A DNA stretch of 64,000 bases from Agrocybe praecox (GCA_964017145.1 OZ024850.1:3015618-3079617), one strand, 5' to 3'; shown: positions 11,342-23,177, counted from the stretch's first letter. Numbers and translations: made by a program. The notes: generated by a model from the letters alone, not told the origin.

Positions 11342-13766
11342 TTGTAGGTTTGTTTCGGCTGCGTCCTTTCCACCATCCCTCGACAACTCCCATGTTGTCA
11401 CCGAAGACTTTGAGATGCTTTTTGTCAGATGGGCAGATGTGCTCGCATAAGGTCCTTGTAAGGAGTTCGAAACCGACACTTTCCGCCCATCCAATGTCGC
11501 GTCCTTCGGCCTTCCATCCTGGTAATAATTTCCATGCCTGCCATTTGTTACCGATAATGATACCGATGCCGACACCGGAGCTGGCATCTGAGAAGGCTTG
11601 GAAATCCTTGATTTCGACTGGTCCAGGGATGTTGCGGAAGATGTGTGGTTGTTGCAAGGTCTTTTTCCACCATTCAAGGTCTTCTGAAGTGCTGCGAGGT
11701 GGGGTGCGTGGTACGAAAGGACGATTATGGAAGATGCTGAGCATGGTCTCCAGAGATGTGAGGTAGGCCCGACCTTCTCTGATGATGTGACACGAGTGTA
11801 GTAATTTTCCATAAAGACTTTGTAGTTGGTTAAGTGTGTGCGTGTGACGGCTTTGCCATTCAGTAATGCTTGTGAGGTACTTTTCTTTTTTCGAGTCAGG
11901 AAGCGCCACAATTTTAGTATCAAGATCCCAATTAAAACCGAGATATGGTACCACCGATGTGAAAGGAACTGTTTTTGTTGGTTCCCATGGAATACCCAAT
12001 ATTTTGGAAACATGATCGATGTCAGCATCTGTGTAAGGTAGGCGTCACCAGGAACCAGCACCCTTATGTAATCATATTATGTAAGCGCCAAGAGCGGCAA
12101 AATCTGCCCTCCCGAAAATTAAAAAAAATGAAAGTTGGTCCCAACGTGATTTTGAGCACAAAATAAATATGAGTAAATTTTGATTTTTTTTGGAAGCAAA
12201 ACTTGCTCTGTATAAATACCTAAAGGTTATAAAACATGATTTAAAAATGTTATAAAGTATTCTTTTAGCGTTGTTCGATGAATGAAGCTGACTCTCTTCA
12301 TCTTATCTTGATCTTATCAGAGCATGTGATGGACGTTTCAACATAAAATCAGTCACGTGATTGTATTATATAAGCGGCAAAATGTAAGGTCAAAAAATTT
12401 GAACAAAATTTCTTTTATTGTTAAACGACGTTTTAGCACATTTGGGGTGTTTTTGTCAAAAAAATAATTTGTCTTAATAATTTGTCTTAGAGAACATATT
12501 TTTTGAAAGTAAAACCGAGGAGTTGCTCAGAAACCGTGTAAGAATGATCCCTCGGAATCAAAAGTGGCATTAAAAATATGTGGTGATAGTTATTGAGCTC
12601 GTCATCCACTGGGTATCTTGCTTACATAAGGGTGCTGGTTCCTGGTGACGCCTACCTTAGCAGAGGTTACTATTAGGTGTCGTTGATAGGTCACGTAAAA
12701 CCGTGCTATTATCTTCGTCAAATTCTGAGGGGCATCCACCTTCCATTTCCCCCCTGCAGAACCATATTCTACTTCCATCTTGTCGACGACCTCCGTTTTC
12801 TATAATATGTCGGTGCCATTCACGACGTTTAGCATTATATTCAGATAAGTAAGAGCATGGGACTGCAAAGAAAATGTGGTCATCAACCCACTTCGATAAT
12901 GGGCCAATACCAAACGCACGGAATATGTCTGCACCTGCATCTGCAAGCCGACCATATAGCCCACCTGCTGAGGATAGGCCGAAGTTGTTGCAGGTGTTGA
13001 CAGCAAATCTGTTGTCACCTCGAAGGCGAATAACCAAACCCACCCATTGTTCCGGTTTGATTGGTATAGTTCGATATGCTTCTGCCACATCCCGGACCGA
13101 AGCTTTTGACCCTGGAGGTAAATGAAAAATAATAAAGGCGACTGTGTTAAATGTCCCCCAGGTGCACGGGAACTCATCACTGTTGATTTGAGAATTAATG
13201 GATGATGTGTGCGGGAGTGGTGTATGAGGCGAAGAGAAATTATGTACAGGTCGAAACTTGCCAGGTTTCCCTGGCTTGGGTATGATTGATAATGGGGAAG
13301 TTTGAAAGGGTCCGATGAGGGATTCGAGTTCGGCTTGAGTAAAAGGTCCGATGTACCTTCCAGTCTGAAATTCTTTGATTTCGATGTCCTGATATGCCTC
13401 TGAGAATTGTTCGAGGGATACATTATTAGGTGGTGTATATGTATTAATAGGTGGTATAATACCGGCGTCGAAGCCAAATTCGATGTCGTGGCATAATGTT
13501 GGGTAACAAGAGGTAAGGTTATATTGTTCGAGTGCATCTCTCCATGCCTTAGAGATATACGGAGTGAGGGCCTTACGCCTTCTGTGCTCGAGGGCAGTCC
13601 TGGGCTCCATGATCGATTTGTTCGCATCCGGAGCAAATGTGTCGTGCACGATGATCTGTGCTGGCACATCCCATAGGTCGTTGCCAATCCGAGCATAACT
13701 GCGATCCCGAAGACAAGGAGATAAGTCGGCCATTTTCGCTGCGTCGTACTTTGGTCTGACCTCCAT
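11007..13766 (-). pseudogene. reverse transcriptase-RNase H of the DIRS-type element, split by a MITE
   Basis: The N-terminal part (13766-12660) has RT motifs: PLSIIPKPGKPGKFRPVHNF, KASVRDVAEAYRTIPI (motif A), FGLSSAGGLYGRL (motif B) and KWVDDHIFF (catalytic VDDH). The C-terminal part (12033-11007) has the thumb (PYLGFNWDLDT) and RNase H residues in FSDASSGVGIGIII, AESVGFELL and FGDNMGVVEG. A 622-bp MITE plus one TA (12036-12659) interrupts the frame just after the RT domain. Without it the two parts are in the same frame, 2136 nt (711 aa). The start Met at 13766 overlaps the end of Gag by about 190 nt in another frame, so translation may depend on frameshifting or re-initiation. Confidence 0.85.
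12036..12657. mobile_element. MITE, 622 bp, 36-bp perfect terminal inverted repeats, TA target duplication
   Basis: Both ends read inward from AGGTAGGCGTCACCAGG for 36 bp (12036-12071 and 12622-12657) as exact reverse complements. TA lies on both sides (12034-12035 and 12658-12659). The interior is AT-rich with no ORF. A TA duplication fits mobilisation by a Tc1/mariner-type transposase (established for that superfamily). The transposase is not in this window. Confidence 0.93.
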
Positions 13767-15249
13767 CGAACGTTTTGGAGCTGTTGCACACTCTGATGTT
13801 GTGTGGATTTCGCCCGAGACATACGGCGCAAACTGATGGGCTTCCTGCTGTTGCGCCGTTGCGAAAATGCAATGTGGACAAATCCTCGTTCTTCATCTTG
13901 GGCAACCCAGCTGTTTTCGTAGGATATGGAGCGTACTGTCTACTAGCCCTCCTGGGTGTTGGTGATGCTGAGCGTGAACGCCCTCTGTAGTACGACATAC
14001 TTGGGGTATGACGTCTACTGGTGGATCTCCCACTTCGGTTTTGAGAGTTTCCTTCTCGATACGGGAAATCCCTCTGAGCTCGGGTTGGTGTTGACACAGT
14101 AAAATTTTGCAGCTGTTCATAGGTTCATTTGTGAGGTATAGGTCGTAGTCGTACGGCATGAAGCGCAAAAGTATTACAGTGTGAAGCATGTTGGACGCAT
14201 ATCGCATGACGCATTATGTAGCATGTAGCATGAAGCATGGAGCATGAAGCAAGGAGCATGAAGCATGAGGCATGAGGCAAGAACATTTATGTTGAACAAT
14301 ATGGTCGCAACATAGGGAGAAAAGGATCAAAATTTTTATGAGTGACAATGATTCGAATCTCGACTATGAATTCGAAAGGATTACTAACCTCAGTCATGAC
14401 TTCCGCTCTCCTTTGGTCATGAAATTTGTCTGCCACTCCTCTCAAAGTTGCTGGATTGATGTTCGCTATGTTGAAGCCTTTGTTCTGATCCAGGGAATCG
14501 TGCCACAACCTGCGCATTTTCGCCTGGAATATGATCAGAATTTTGTCGCCATGTGGGCTTAGGCGCATTTCGTGGTCTTCTAACTGGAAGTAAAACTGAG
14601 CGAGTGCGTGTATGTGCTTCTCGGGCCATTCTAGCTGGCTCATGTAGTGGATCATCGAGCTTTTCCCCATGCTCATCTGTCTCCAGGTGAGGTCACAGTC
14701 CTTGATAATATTCTTTGATGCTTTAAAAGCCGCCAGTGGTTTCAGAGCCACCACTCTGTTTATTTCGGAAAATCCAAATGCGTCGTTCGAGGTGGATCGG
14801 TCGCCGCCGTGATCTTCAAGCGCTGCCTCGCATCCCTTGGGGGTAAAGTAGTATAGTTCCACCCATTCGAAATTCTTCAGTTTATTGAGCACGTATGCTG
14901 ATGGTCGAGGCATGATCACGTTTTCGCATGAAAGATTTTCGTTGAAGTCATTTATTTTGGCCTTCTTTTTCTCTTGAGGGGGCTCATTTCGTGCTGCTTC
15001 CTCGCGGTGTCTCTCCTCTTCGCGACGTCTCGCTTGCTCTTGTTGTTGTTCCTGCTCGACCTGTAGGTTCCAGGCGTCAATTCGAGCTTGCTGTCCTTGC
15101 TGGTATGCCACTTCTAGTTGGTTAATGGCCTGTTCGGCTGAAGTCTCCGGTCGTGCTTGAGTTATAATCGCTATGACATTCTCGTAAGTGGGGTCGTGAA
15201 AATTAGGAACCGGTTCAAGGTTCGGGTTTTGCAGCTGATCATCTGGCAT
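13573..15249 (-). CDS. Gag-like protein with zinc knuckles, DIRS-type element
   Basis: Exon 1 (15249-14389) starts at ATG. It has a Gln/Glu/Arg-rich coiled-coil-like stretch, then a conserved region containing PRPSAYVLNKLKNFEWVELY and ALKPLAAFKASKNI, which is familiar from mushroom retroelements. The next open segment lacks an ATG and begins in-frame after a plausible acceptor at 14113, so I propose an intron 14388-14113 (276 nt, donor GTTAGT). Exon 2 (14112-13573) is Arg/Ser-rich and then carries Cys/His clusters: CAVCLGRNPHNIRVC and HICSGCEQIDHGAQDC. The joined protein is about 466 aa. The role is assembly of the retroelement particle and RNA binding. The intron is an inference. Confidence 0.65.
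14220..14282. repeat. heptanucleotide tandem repeat AGCATGA x9
   Basis: Nine imperfect 7-bp units (AGCATGT, AGCATGA, AGCATGG, AGCATGA, AGCAAGG and so on) in the proposed Gag intron. It probably arose by slippage. Confidence 0.85.
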
Positions 15250-15350
15250 TCTTCGTGAGTGATAGTTTAGGGACTAGGATATTAGACTATGATTTATGAT
15301 ATGTTTGTAGCAATGAAAAACAAAGCACGAGTTGACATCGCTCGTCGCGC

Positions 15351-16264
15351 TGTCAACGTGAAAAAGTTATTCACCTGGGTTTACCGAAAGAGATGATCTT
15401 TGGGATATTCCAGTTAGTTCGGGAGGTCCTAACTACACTCTATAATCTCGAAAAGATGAGATATATGACAACTGTTCTGAGTTGAAGGGAAAGTACAAGT
15501 TAACGTAGACAGCGATATTAACGACTCTGATTACGTGACGATGGATTTGGTAACGTAATTGAAGTGGTAATACAATTCGAGATTGGACAGTGTTATATGC
15601 AAAGTTGTGACGGAATGTTGAACTTCTGTGAGGTGGAATCTTGTTAGCTTTAATTGAGACTAAAGGTTACGTACTGGGATTGAGAAGACAGACTTCTTGC
15701 TTAAGTAATAACAAATGGACAGCAGTGTTTCAGGTAGTAGATAGTGTATATTCCAAGCTTGTATTCTATACAACTTGAAGATATAAGCAGAAGAACACAG
15801 ACACAGAGTCTAGTGTTTAAGTTGGTAATAAAATCAGAAGGGAAAAAATAAGGTGTCTCTTCTCTTTGTTCCAAATTTTGGTGCCCTTTTATACTTTTCT
15901 TGAGCACAGCCCCAATTGTTTCTATGACTTTGAAACAAGTAGAATGCGGGAGCTACATACTCTTTTTAAGTAATTAGCATACAGAACTGCTGTGCGCTAC
16001 TATAACGATAGTGTGATGGTTCACAAGGTTACACAGGGCTGTGTGTATGGTTACAAAGAGTGCTAAAGCTGTGCGTAACTTGTTGAAACAGTGTATCACT
16101 ATGCAAAGGTAGGAATAACACTATGCCAACGCGTCAAGACAACTATTACTATAACAACAAGGAAAGATAGTGTTTCATGATAAAATATAATTTCTGTGTT
16201 ATACATGTATATGTTCTTGCTTTAAACATACTGGTTTTATATCAAACAAAAAGCATGTCTGACA
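15351..16264 (-). repeat. 3' LTR of the gypsy element
   Basis: 914 bp, matching the right LTR base for base as far as I can compare by eye, with no length difference. It carries the U3 TATA-like box TATAAAAGGG on the minus strand at 15884-15893. Confidence 0.95.
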
Positions 16265-16523
16265 TCCGCGGGGAACAGATTTCAACTGCCCTCAGTTGCA
16301 ACTAGTTGTTTAAGCAAGGAACTCAAGCATGTAACACAGTACCAAATAGATATGAGTCCAAGATAATGATAAATAAACAACAAATACAAAAAAAAAAAAT
16401 CTACTCTAATACTACTTATGCCTCTAGCATACTTGGTACTAAGAAGAGTAAATATATGTATGTCGAAGAAATGAATTTAAAAATAAACATAACAGTTGTA
16501 CGCAAATCATGGTAACCAGGTTT

Positions 16524-17327
16524 TTAATTGCCATCAGCATCATTAAAGCGTGGAAAAATTGGGTAAGGGACAGGTAGAAGTATAGGAGGATAAAGGTTTG
16601 AACAAGAGTTTGGGGGATGGAAAAAGAATGATGGGTTTTGCGTGTTAATGATTATGTCATTAGCTAGCGCAGAATAGATTGGCATGCGGAAGTGATCCGA
16701 GCCTTGTTGATCCGGTTGTTCTTGTTCCATTTTCGACTGTGTTGAGGTTAAGGCTTGTTGTCCTACGTCCTTGATGTTTTCCCATACTCGGTATTTGGAC
16801 ATTATTGGCTTGACTGGGTGTAAAGTTGTTTTGTGCGCCGCGACAACCAAAATAAAGGGTGGCCATCCATACATATCAAATGCTGGTCCATCTCTGCGCA
16901 GCTGAACAGGAATGATTTCAATACAGGCAAATATACCATTGTCGTTCCGCCTTCGATGAACCATGTAGGTGACGTCGTGACTAGTGATTCCTTTCAGAAT
17001 TATTCGATTGTTACGGCGAATGGAGATTCCTTTATAATGTATTGCTTCAATTCGCCAAGGTATGTCAAGAAATGCTGTTTCTTCTTCAACACGCTCTATG
17101 TCTAGATGATTAATGTACCGTTTAGGGCATCTGAAAATCCGTTCTCGCTTGCTGTCAGAATAGTGTTGACTGTGGTAGGATTGGGGAATAGCTATCTGGC
17201 ATCCATATAGCTGCATTAAGTTATCACTGGAGGGAAAGCGTTTTCTGGCAATTTTGGCATCGCTGTCACTGACAAAAAGTGCAGTTTGAGGGCGAAGAGG
17301 GGTATGAGAGGAGTCAAGAATGTTCAT
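16524..17327 (-). CDS. gypsy accessory ORF Y, unknown function
   Basis: 267 aa from the ATG at 17327 (the same frame is open further upstream from a non-ATG codon). It lies between the integrase side and the 3' LTR of the gypsy element. The central part (IHYKGISIRRNNRIILKG, then YMVHRRRND and FDMYGWPPFILVV) resembles in order and spacing the second part of ORF X (SIPTIYIGKKVILNG, VYFVTRLRIRKG, IEDHPEWPSFIFKV). So X and Y look like diverged duplicates. The tail is Pro/Ser/Asn-rich. There is no known domain; envelope, chromatin or RNA-binding roles cannot be judged. Confidence 0.6.
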   Translation of the reverse strand: MNILDSSHTPLRPQTALFVSDSDAKIARKRFPSSDNLMQLYGCQIAIPQSYHSQHYSDSKRERIFRCPKRYINHLDIERVEEETAFLDIPWRIEAIHYKGISIRRNNRIILKGITSHDVTYMVHRRRNDNGIFACIEIIPVQLRRDGPAFDMYGWPPFILVVAAHKTTLHPVKPIMSKYRVWENIKDVGQQALTSTQSKMEQEQPDQQGSDHFRMPIYSALANDIIINTQNPSFFFHPPNSCSNLYPPILLPVPYPIFPRFNDADGN

Positions 17328-17528
17328 CGTCTTGGTGGTTATGTTGGAATCAGTTTCGCTTGTGGCCCTGGTTGTTTTATCCAAAAAAAAGACTTTACTG
17401 TTTGGTTTTGATTGGCTACTAACCCTTGATTATTTTCCACAGTCAAGAATTGCGTGGTTCGTGTTTATTTAAAATAAAATAAAAACAAAAAAATACATTA
17501 AAAAAATACATCGCAGCCTTCCAATACA

Positions 17529-17965
17529 TTATACTTGTTCAAGGGATGTGGTAGTAGGAGGGAAGTTAGGAGGTGATCGAATGTATTGTATCAGAACGAG
17601 TATAAGATGAGGAAGAGAGAAAAAAGCGGACAGACAAGTGACTTGGGGAGTGCGAAGGTGTTTTTCGCTGTTCTTGATCCATTTCCTTGTCTCTTCATCA
17701 ACTTCAATCTTGTTGCATTCTCCCCTGACTTTGAAGATAAATGATGGCCATTCTGGATGATCTTCAATGGCTACGCGGTTGATGTTGTATGCTGTGGCTT
17801 GAATATAATTGATGTCGCCTTTGCGGATACGTAGGCGAGTGACGAAATAGACTACGCTGTTGTCTTCATGGCCATTGAGGATAACCTTTTTCCCAATATA
17901 AATGGTGGGAATACTGAGAGCGTGAAAGGATTTGGCCTCCAGACCATCAGGAAAAAGCCTTTAGC
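17529..17965 (-). pseudogene. gypsy accessory ORF X, 3' portion (cut by the giant transposon)
   Basis: An open frame without a start codon begins next to the left edge of the 32-kb insertion and ends at TAA (17529-17531). It contains KSFHALSIPTIYIGKKVI, DNSVVYFVTRLRIRKG and EDHPEWPSFIFKVRG, and resembles the middle of ORF Y. The matching 5' portion is at 50464-50815 on the far side of the insertion. Confidence 0.6.
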
Positions 17966-18013
17966 CCTAAGATGACTTGGATGAAATGTTATAATTTGGG
18001 TTATCATAAGTAG

Positions 18014-18051
18014 CCCCTAGGGCATCCCAGGGCATCCCAGGGCATCCCAGG
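18014..18051 (+). repeat. left subterminal repeats of the giant element
   Basis: CCCCTAGG is followed by three perfect 10-bp units GGCATCCCAG (18021-18050). The reverse complement of the same unit occurs at the other end. Confidence 0.85.
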
Positions 18052-18211
18052 AAAGCTCTGAGGGTCATTTTTGATTCTTTACATAATTTGATATCTGATT
18101 GGGGAAATATAAGTTACCCCTTGGGCTATTTGTGTCTCTTTATTTGTTTCAGTTATCGAAAATGTTATTTATAGGAGACTTTGGTGTCCCTTGTATCATT
18201 ATTAAAGTAAA

Positions 18212-21200
18212 CTAGTACAAAGTCATATACGAATAACTACTATGCCAATTATTGAGAAGAAATTGAGAGCAATTGTCAAGGACATTTTGGGATGTAAGAG
18301 TTTGCTTCCAGGTTGAGACACCATTACCACCAGCGTCAAACTTTGGTATAAGCATACAGCTTTGTCTAATGTCTGTGAGAGGAATCACAGCATACGATGG
18401 TGTGGCAGTCTTTTTAACATGGTACATGCCGCTTGATTCATCTGGACCTGTGGACCTAAAGGGTTTGAACCATTCAATGTAGGCAAGAGGATAAGTAGGC
18501 CAATTTTTTGGAGCCTCAGTTAAACCCAAACCAAAATCAAGTGTTTGGGGAAGAGAAAATATTAGTCTGACACGTCCAATACGTGTTCCTACAATCAAAA
18601 TAAGATCAAAGTGTATATATATACATAAACTACTAATACACACCTGTAACCATTGTTGTTTCTGCATTTTCATCAACAAAGGCAATAACAGTATCCATAC
18701 GTCCATGAGGATTTGATTTCGAGCAAGGTGCAGCCTTCACTGTATCGTTGACTTCCATTTCAGGATCATCATCATCTTGAATGCTGTGAGGATGAAATTT
18801 GAATTGTGTATACACATCAACTCGCTCAAATGGAAGGGTATAGAGATGTGATACAGCGTTTGAAGTCCTTGACCCTTTTGGAAGAAATTTATTCAGAAAT
18901 TCCTTGAGATGATCCCGGAATAAAGGTGCCTTATGTGTTGTTTCAAGAGTTGAAAGATGTCGATTAGGGAAAGGGGGGTATTTAGCTAATTTGATGATTG
19001 GTTTTTCTTTTAAAAGTGTTGGTGGCTTTGCAAGTTTGGGGGTATCCTTCCAATCAAGATAATTATCGAATTGAGAAATTTTTTCTTGTCTAGAAAGCCA
19101 GGTTGTCATTTGCGGAAAAATGTCCCTTTTATTTGATGCTCTGAAGCCTTGCTTGGCAAAATCTATATGAAAGCGCTCAAACGCTTCTGTATTATAGTTG
19201 TCTGTAGTGCCAAAAAGCTTGATGGCTTCGAGATAGTGAAGAAGAGAGTGGAATTTGGGAATATTCATGTCTGTCCGTATGTCCATATCAATGAAGAACC
19301 CCTTATACTCTTGGAAATCATTAAGAGCGTCTTCCAAATAGCCTAGAGTTGCGATGTTGTGGTATTTATATTGTGCCAAATAAATGAAGTCCAGAAGAGC
19401 TTTGATTGCTTTGATGCCTTGTTTCGCCATTTTTCCAACTAAACAGCCAAGTAGTACTTTGGCCATATGTTTCCGCTCAGGCCCAGAGATTTGGCTCATA
19501 GCTGACCAGCCATTGTTGAAATGACGAACACCAAAGGCAGGTGGCAGACACCTCAAGCGAGCGTCTAGTTCCTCCGGTGTAATCAAAATTTGACACCAAT
19601 CAATGATGTATTTGAAGACTCCTTGATATAGCTGATGAAGAATATCGGGGGTTATGGAGCGATGAATGTCGCACAAAGGAAAATCCTTCCAAAAAGGCTC
19701 ATAAACACTTCCAGATATATCGTTCTCCATACATGACTTGTAGAATTGTGACTCTGTGGATGATGTTTTTTTGGCGCTTTCGATAATGCCCAGTGTCCAG
19801 TTTTTTGTGCGGGGTTCACCAGGTTCTGGATCTTGAAGTTCTTTTGCTGGAGTCTGGCACTTGGGGCAAGTACCATACTTTGTACATGCAACTAAGCATT
19901 GTTCGGGAAAATCTGCAACGTAACAAGCCAGAATGGGAAAAACCTTTCTAACTTCTCCATTCCCCCCAGTCATTTCTATACCTTGACGGCCTGCCTCTAT
20001 CAACGGTGAAAGAATAAATTTCATAGCTTCATGAAAAAGTCGCTGATTGCGAATCCCAATGTTTTTTTGGGAAAGACCAGTGCCTTTGAGCTTCTTGGAT
20101 ATATCGCTAGGTAGATAGCCAATCAAAATACAAGCTCTTTTGGATGGTTTGCGTCGAAGTGATTTTGGTATGTTGCCTATTGTAAGATAGACAGGATATG
20201 CACTTTTGCCACCTGAAAACTGAGTAAGCTGAGTTTTATCCGTTGCAATAATAACTGGTGCAACAGTAGCACCTTGAGGTAGCTTGCTCTTTAATTAACA
20301 TTAGTTACATAATGAACAAGTAAAAGAGCGATGGAACTCACTTGAACAGCATGCCACCACTTTCCGGTCCACATTTCTGTGAAAATTCTATTATCCTTGT
20401 CGGACTTTGTAAAGACTCGTGTAGGTCGATAGATCAAATGAGAGGACAAAGCAGGATCACCCCATAAGCTTTTGATCGCTTCCAGAGGATCACGGTAGCG
20501 GATGGTGTAAATTACATCCTTCATATCTTGAAAAACCAGGTCTTCAGTTTTCCATTCTCCTCCTAGTTCAGGAATATCATTGTCGATGATTTGGTGTAAT
20601 CCTCTGATGTTTTTATATGAAAGTCCTAGCTTCTCTTTCACCTAAAAAATGAACAAATAAATATAGCATAACAGTATACAGAGAAATAAACTTACGCCTG
20701 GAATAGCTAACAATCTGTCAAAAGATTTATGACCAATGTTATCCTTGATTGCCCATCTTGCAATACGCCAATCCATTTCTGAGGCAAATGGATAATAACT
20801 TTTAATGTGATCGATTGACTCCTGGTTAAGGAAACCTGGGACACTTTCATCCAACTCCTTCTCTACAAGATTTTCAGAGTCCTTTTCAAAGAGTTGTTTC
20901 CATTTCTCATGAAGTCGTTGATCAATCTTGATAACAATACCAGCTCCAGGATACTCTTCTATTATGATTTCATCGTCATTATCCCACTCTCGACGCCCTC
21001 TATTTGCCATTGTTGCTGGTCCAGGGCCAGCTTCACCAATTGCAATGGACTCATCTGGCTCCTCTGGTATAAAATGAGTGGCATCTTCATCGTCCTCCAT
21101 TAATTCATCAAAGTAATCTATCAAGTCATCTTGATAATCCACTATATCCATGTCTTGGCTCTCAGACTCCTTCTGACTCAGATCAGGAGGCAGATTTTGT

Positions 21201-21406
21201 GGATTTGGTCTATCGTCTCCAGAGGTATACTGAGCTTCATCATCCTGAAAGTCATCTGGTTGAAATAAAGAATCTGCAAGCTCTCGCTTCTTTCCTTTTC
21301 CCCAGTGCCTGCATTTCTGTGCCATTTTAAGATGAGAAGACAGGCCCTTTATCGTTCGAAAATAGGAATGGCAAACGGGACATTGGTTATCATCAAGGAA
21401 GTTCAT
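18212..21406 (-). CDS. Plavaka transposase (CMC/CACTA-like, RNase H-fold DDE type)
   Basis: Four exons: 21406-20696, 20641-20342, 20288-18644 and 18588-18212. All introns are GT-AG and phase-consistent, giving 1010 aa with no stops. The N-terminus has a C2H2 zinc finger (CPVCHSYFRTIKGLSSHLK) and then a long acidic linker. The Plavaka core follows: DPLEAIKSLWGDPAL, NRIFTEMWTGKWW, VIIATDKTQLTQFSGGK (first catalytic Asp), a Cys-containing insert (CTKYGTCPKCQ), PDILHQLYQGVFKYI (second Asp) and YNTEAFERFHIDFAK (Glu). The C-terminus has the usual LAYIEWFKPF and VIPLTDIRQSC stretches. It should bind the element ends and catalyse cut-and-paste transposition. Complete and apparently functional. Family named from recalled motifs. 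Confidence 0.88.
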
Positions 21407-21591
21407 AATGAGAGTAAGGATATAACAAAGAGCAAAGTATATATGTAGAAAGAATCAGATTCAACCCAGCAAGCTGCAACAAGGCCTTTGTTCCCACGAG
21501 ATATATCCGCGACAGCAAAACTATAATAAGAAAAGAAAAGATTCAGAAATAGAAGAGAAGGTCGTTATAGAATGATGTACTTTATGTTTGG

Positions 21592-22173
21592 TTAAAAACG
21601 TGAGGATGATGGAGTAGGAGGGATGTTTATCATGGGGATTGAAGTTGGCGACTCAATACCATCGAGCACCCGATCATGAAAGGGGTTATGGAAGGGATCG
21701 TCTTGATTAGAGAACGTCTCTGCTGGAACCTTTGAAGGAGAAATACATGTTGTGCAGGTATTCCAGACTGAAAATAAAAATAAATGAAATTTGACAAGAA
21801 GCATAAAAAAAACAAAAAACATACCAGAGAGGGACACCGAAGAAATCAAAGCCCAGCAGCTATTGAAGAAGCCACTCTTGTTGAGTCTCTCCAATTCTTT
21901 CACCCGATCTTCTAAGCTCTGAAGCTTTTTCTTCTGGACCCCATTGACCTCTACCTCTAGACCAATAACCTTTGCATCATTGCGGACCCTGTAACGATGC
22001 AAATTGCTATCAAAATTGCGAACACTTGAGTCCAGATTCAGCATCAGCTTTCGAAGCTCTAGTATGCCAGGATTGCGCTTGGCATCCATTGATGCGTCCA
22101 CTGCAGCCACCAGGTTGGTAATCTGCTTTTGAAGGTTTACAGGAGACATGCGGGACTGATTATACAGGGACAT
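21592..22173 (-). CDS. small coiled-coil protein, unknown function
   Basis: ATG at 22173; a 57-nt intron (GTATGT...TTTTCAG, about 21824-21768) is in phase, giving about 174 aa. The N-terminal 100 residues are helical, with a likely coiled coil (KKKLQSLEDRVKELERL). A short hydrophobic stretch (CWALISSVSLS) precedes a Ser/Pro-rich tail ending in IPPTPSSSRF. If the intron were retained, the added residues would form a membrane segment (FFVFFMLLVKFHLFLF) in the same frame, so two isoforms are conceivable. It lies immediately upstream of the transposase on the same strand, divergent from the gene at 22317, so it may be an accessory protein of the element. No family recognised. Confidence 0.6.
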   Translation of the reverse strand: MSLYNQSRMSPVNLQKQITNLVAAVDASMDAKRNPGILELRKLMLNLDSSVRNFDSNLHRYRVRNDAKVIGLEVEVNGVQKKKLQSLEDRVKELERLNKSGFFNSCWALISSVSLSGMFFVFFMLLVKFHLFLFSVWNTCTTCISPSKVPAETFSNQDDPFHNPFHDRVLDGIESPTSIPMINIPPTPSSSRF

Positions 22174-22316
22174 GATGAGAATGTAGGATGTGGGTTGAAC
22201 TAAACCACTAATAGAGTTCGTTTTTTGACTCTAGTGAGCTGACTTGATTTAGCTTCCCACGAAAAATATGTCATTTAGTGCCTAATTTGATCATCACCGC
22301 TTCTTACATATCAACC

Positions 22317-23177
22317 ATGATTCCCAAAAAGCGAAAAATAGAGCGTGAGCTCTCTGAAGTTCCAGAAACCCCTCAAAAGGAACTTTATGAGGTTAACGAT
22401 GTGTTCTTTAGCAGGGTAAATATTTTTATGAGATTTTGATGCTCTGTACTAATTATAGAACAGACAGATCAGAGAACAGGCCTGCAAGGCCTGCAATCAA
22501 AACCGCCTGCTACAAAGATCAATGTTGCAGACAAGAAGACAGTAGCGTTCTATGACTCATCTCCACTGTCGTCTCTACTGTCTGGGCCACTAGATGTCAG
22601 CGGTGCAATTCCAGAATATTCGCCATCCAAGAGTCCCAGTCTCTCTCCTGTTCCAGACCATAGGATATATGGCTGGTCAGCGATAGTTGATTATTATGAG
22701 AGAAATTATAACAAGCCTCCTCCCTTCAATGATGAGGTATGTTTGAAACCACTGTTTCAATCACCGATACAGATAATGTGTGTTGTTTAGACTAGGTGGA
22801 AAATGATGGACGAAGCATGCAATACTCCACCTAAATCTAGAGGATCATCAAAAAGAGACGAGTCTCTGAATAATCCTGAGCCATCAGCAAAACGGGTCAG
22901 ATTCATTTCCCCACTCAAGCTATTTCATAATAGCAATGAGGTAAAGTTGGAGCCAGCAACGAACGAAAGCGGTATTTCCTATGGCCATGAAGTAAAGTTG
23001 GAGCCAGCAATGAACGATAGCAAGGGGGCAAAGTTGGAGGCAGCAATTCAAGAAGCTAAATTTATTCAAAAAGAAATAGAGTTTTTGAATGAAAGTATGA
23101 AGTCGTTGGTAGAAAAGCAGAGGGATTACATTAATAGATATAATGCTCTTAGAGCAATCATCGATGGTAAAAAATAG
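22317..23177 (+). CDS. small nuclear-looking coiled-coil protein, unknown function
   Basis: Three exons (22317-22415, 22464-22736, 22791-23177), all phase 0, giving 252 aa. The N-terminus is basic (MIPKKRKIERE), like a nuclear localisation signal. A Ser/Pro-rich middle follows with GWSAIVDYYERNYNKPPPF. Then come repeated (E)VKLEPA motifs at about residues 168 and 187 and a variant AKLEAA, which fit the SUMO-acceptor consensus, and a C-terminal coiled coil (KEIEFLNESMKSLVEKQRD). Its start lies 144 bp from the divergent gene at 22173, suggesting a shared promoter. No known family. Splice sites are my model. Confidence 0.6.

Larger units (their letters stand above)
9700..15350 (-). mobile_element. 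DIRS/Ngaro-type tyrosine-recombinase retrotransposon (part left of the gypsy insertion)
   Basis: In minus-strand order it encodes Gag with zinc knuckles, RT with RNase H, and a tyrosine recombinase. That gene order and the use of a recombinase instead of an integrase define DIRS-order elements. No adenine methyltransferase ORF is seen, which is closer to Ngaro-like members. The 5' leader is interrupted at 15350/15351 by the gypsy LTR, and the continuation should be at 62960 onward. Outer ends are not located. Palindromes near 9605 and 63015-63084 are candidates for terminal structures. Confidence 0.8.

Noticed and set aside
15351..16264. The 68-codon frame inside both LTRs
   Set aside because: Present only because the LTRs are identical; no start context or motif.
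18212..21406. KDZ transposase as the identity of the large transposase
   Set aside because: The C2H2 N-terminus, NRIFTEMWTGKWW and DILHQLYQG motifs fit Plavaka, not the KDZ core.
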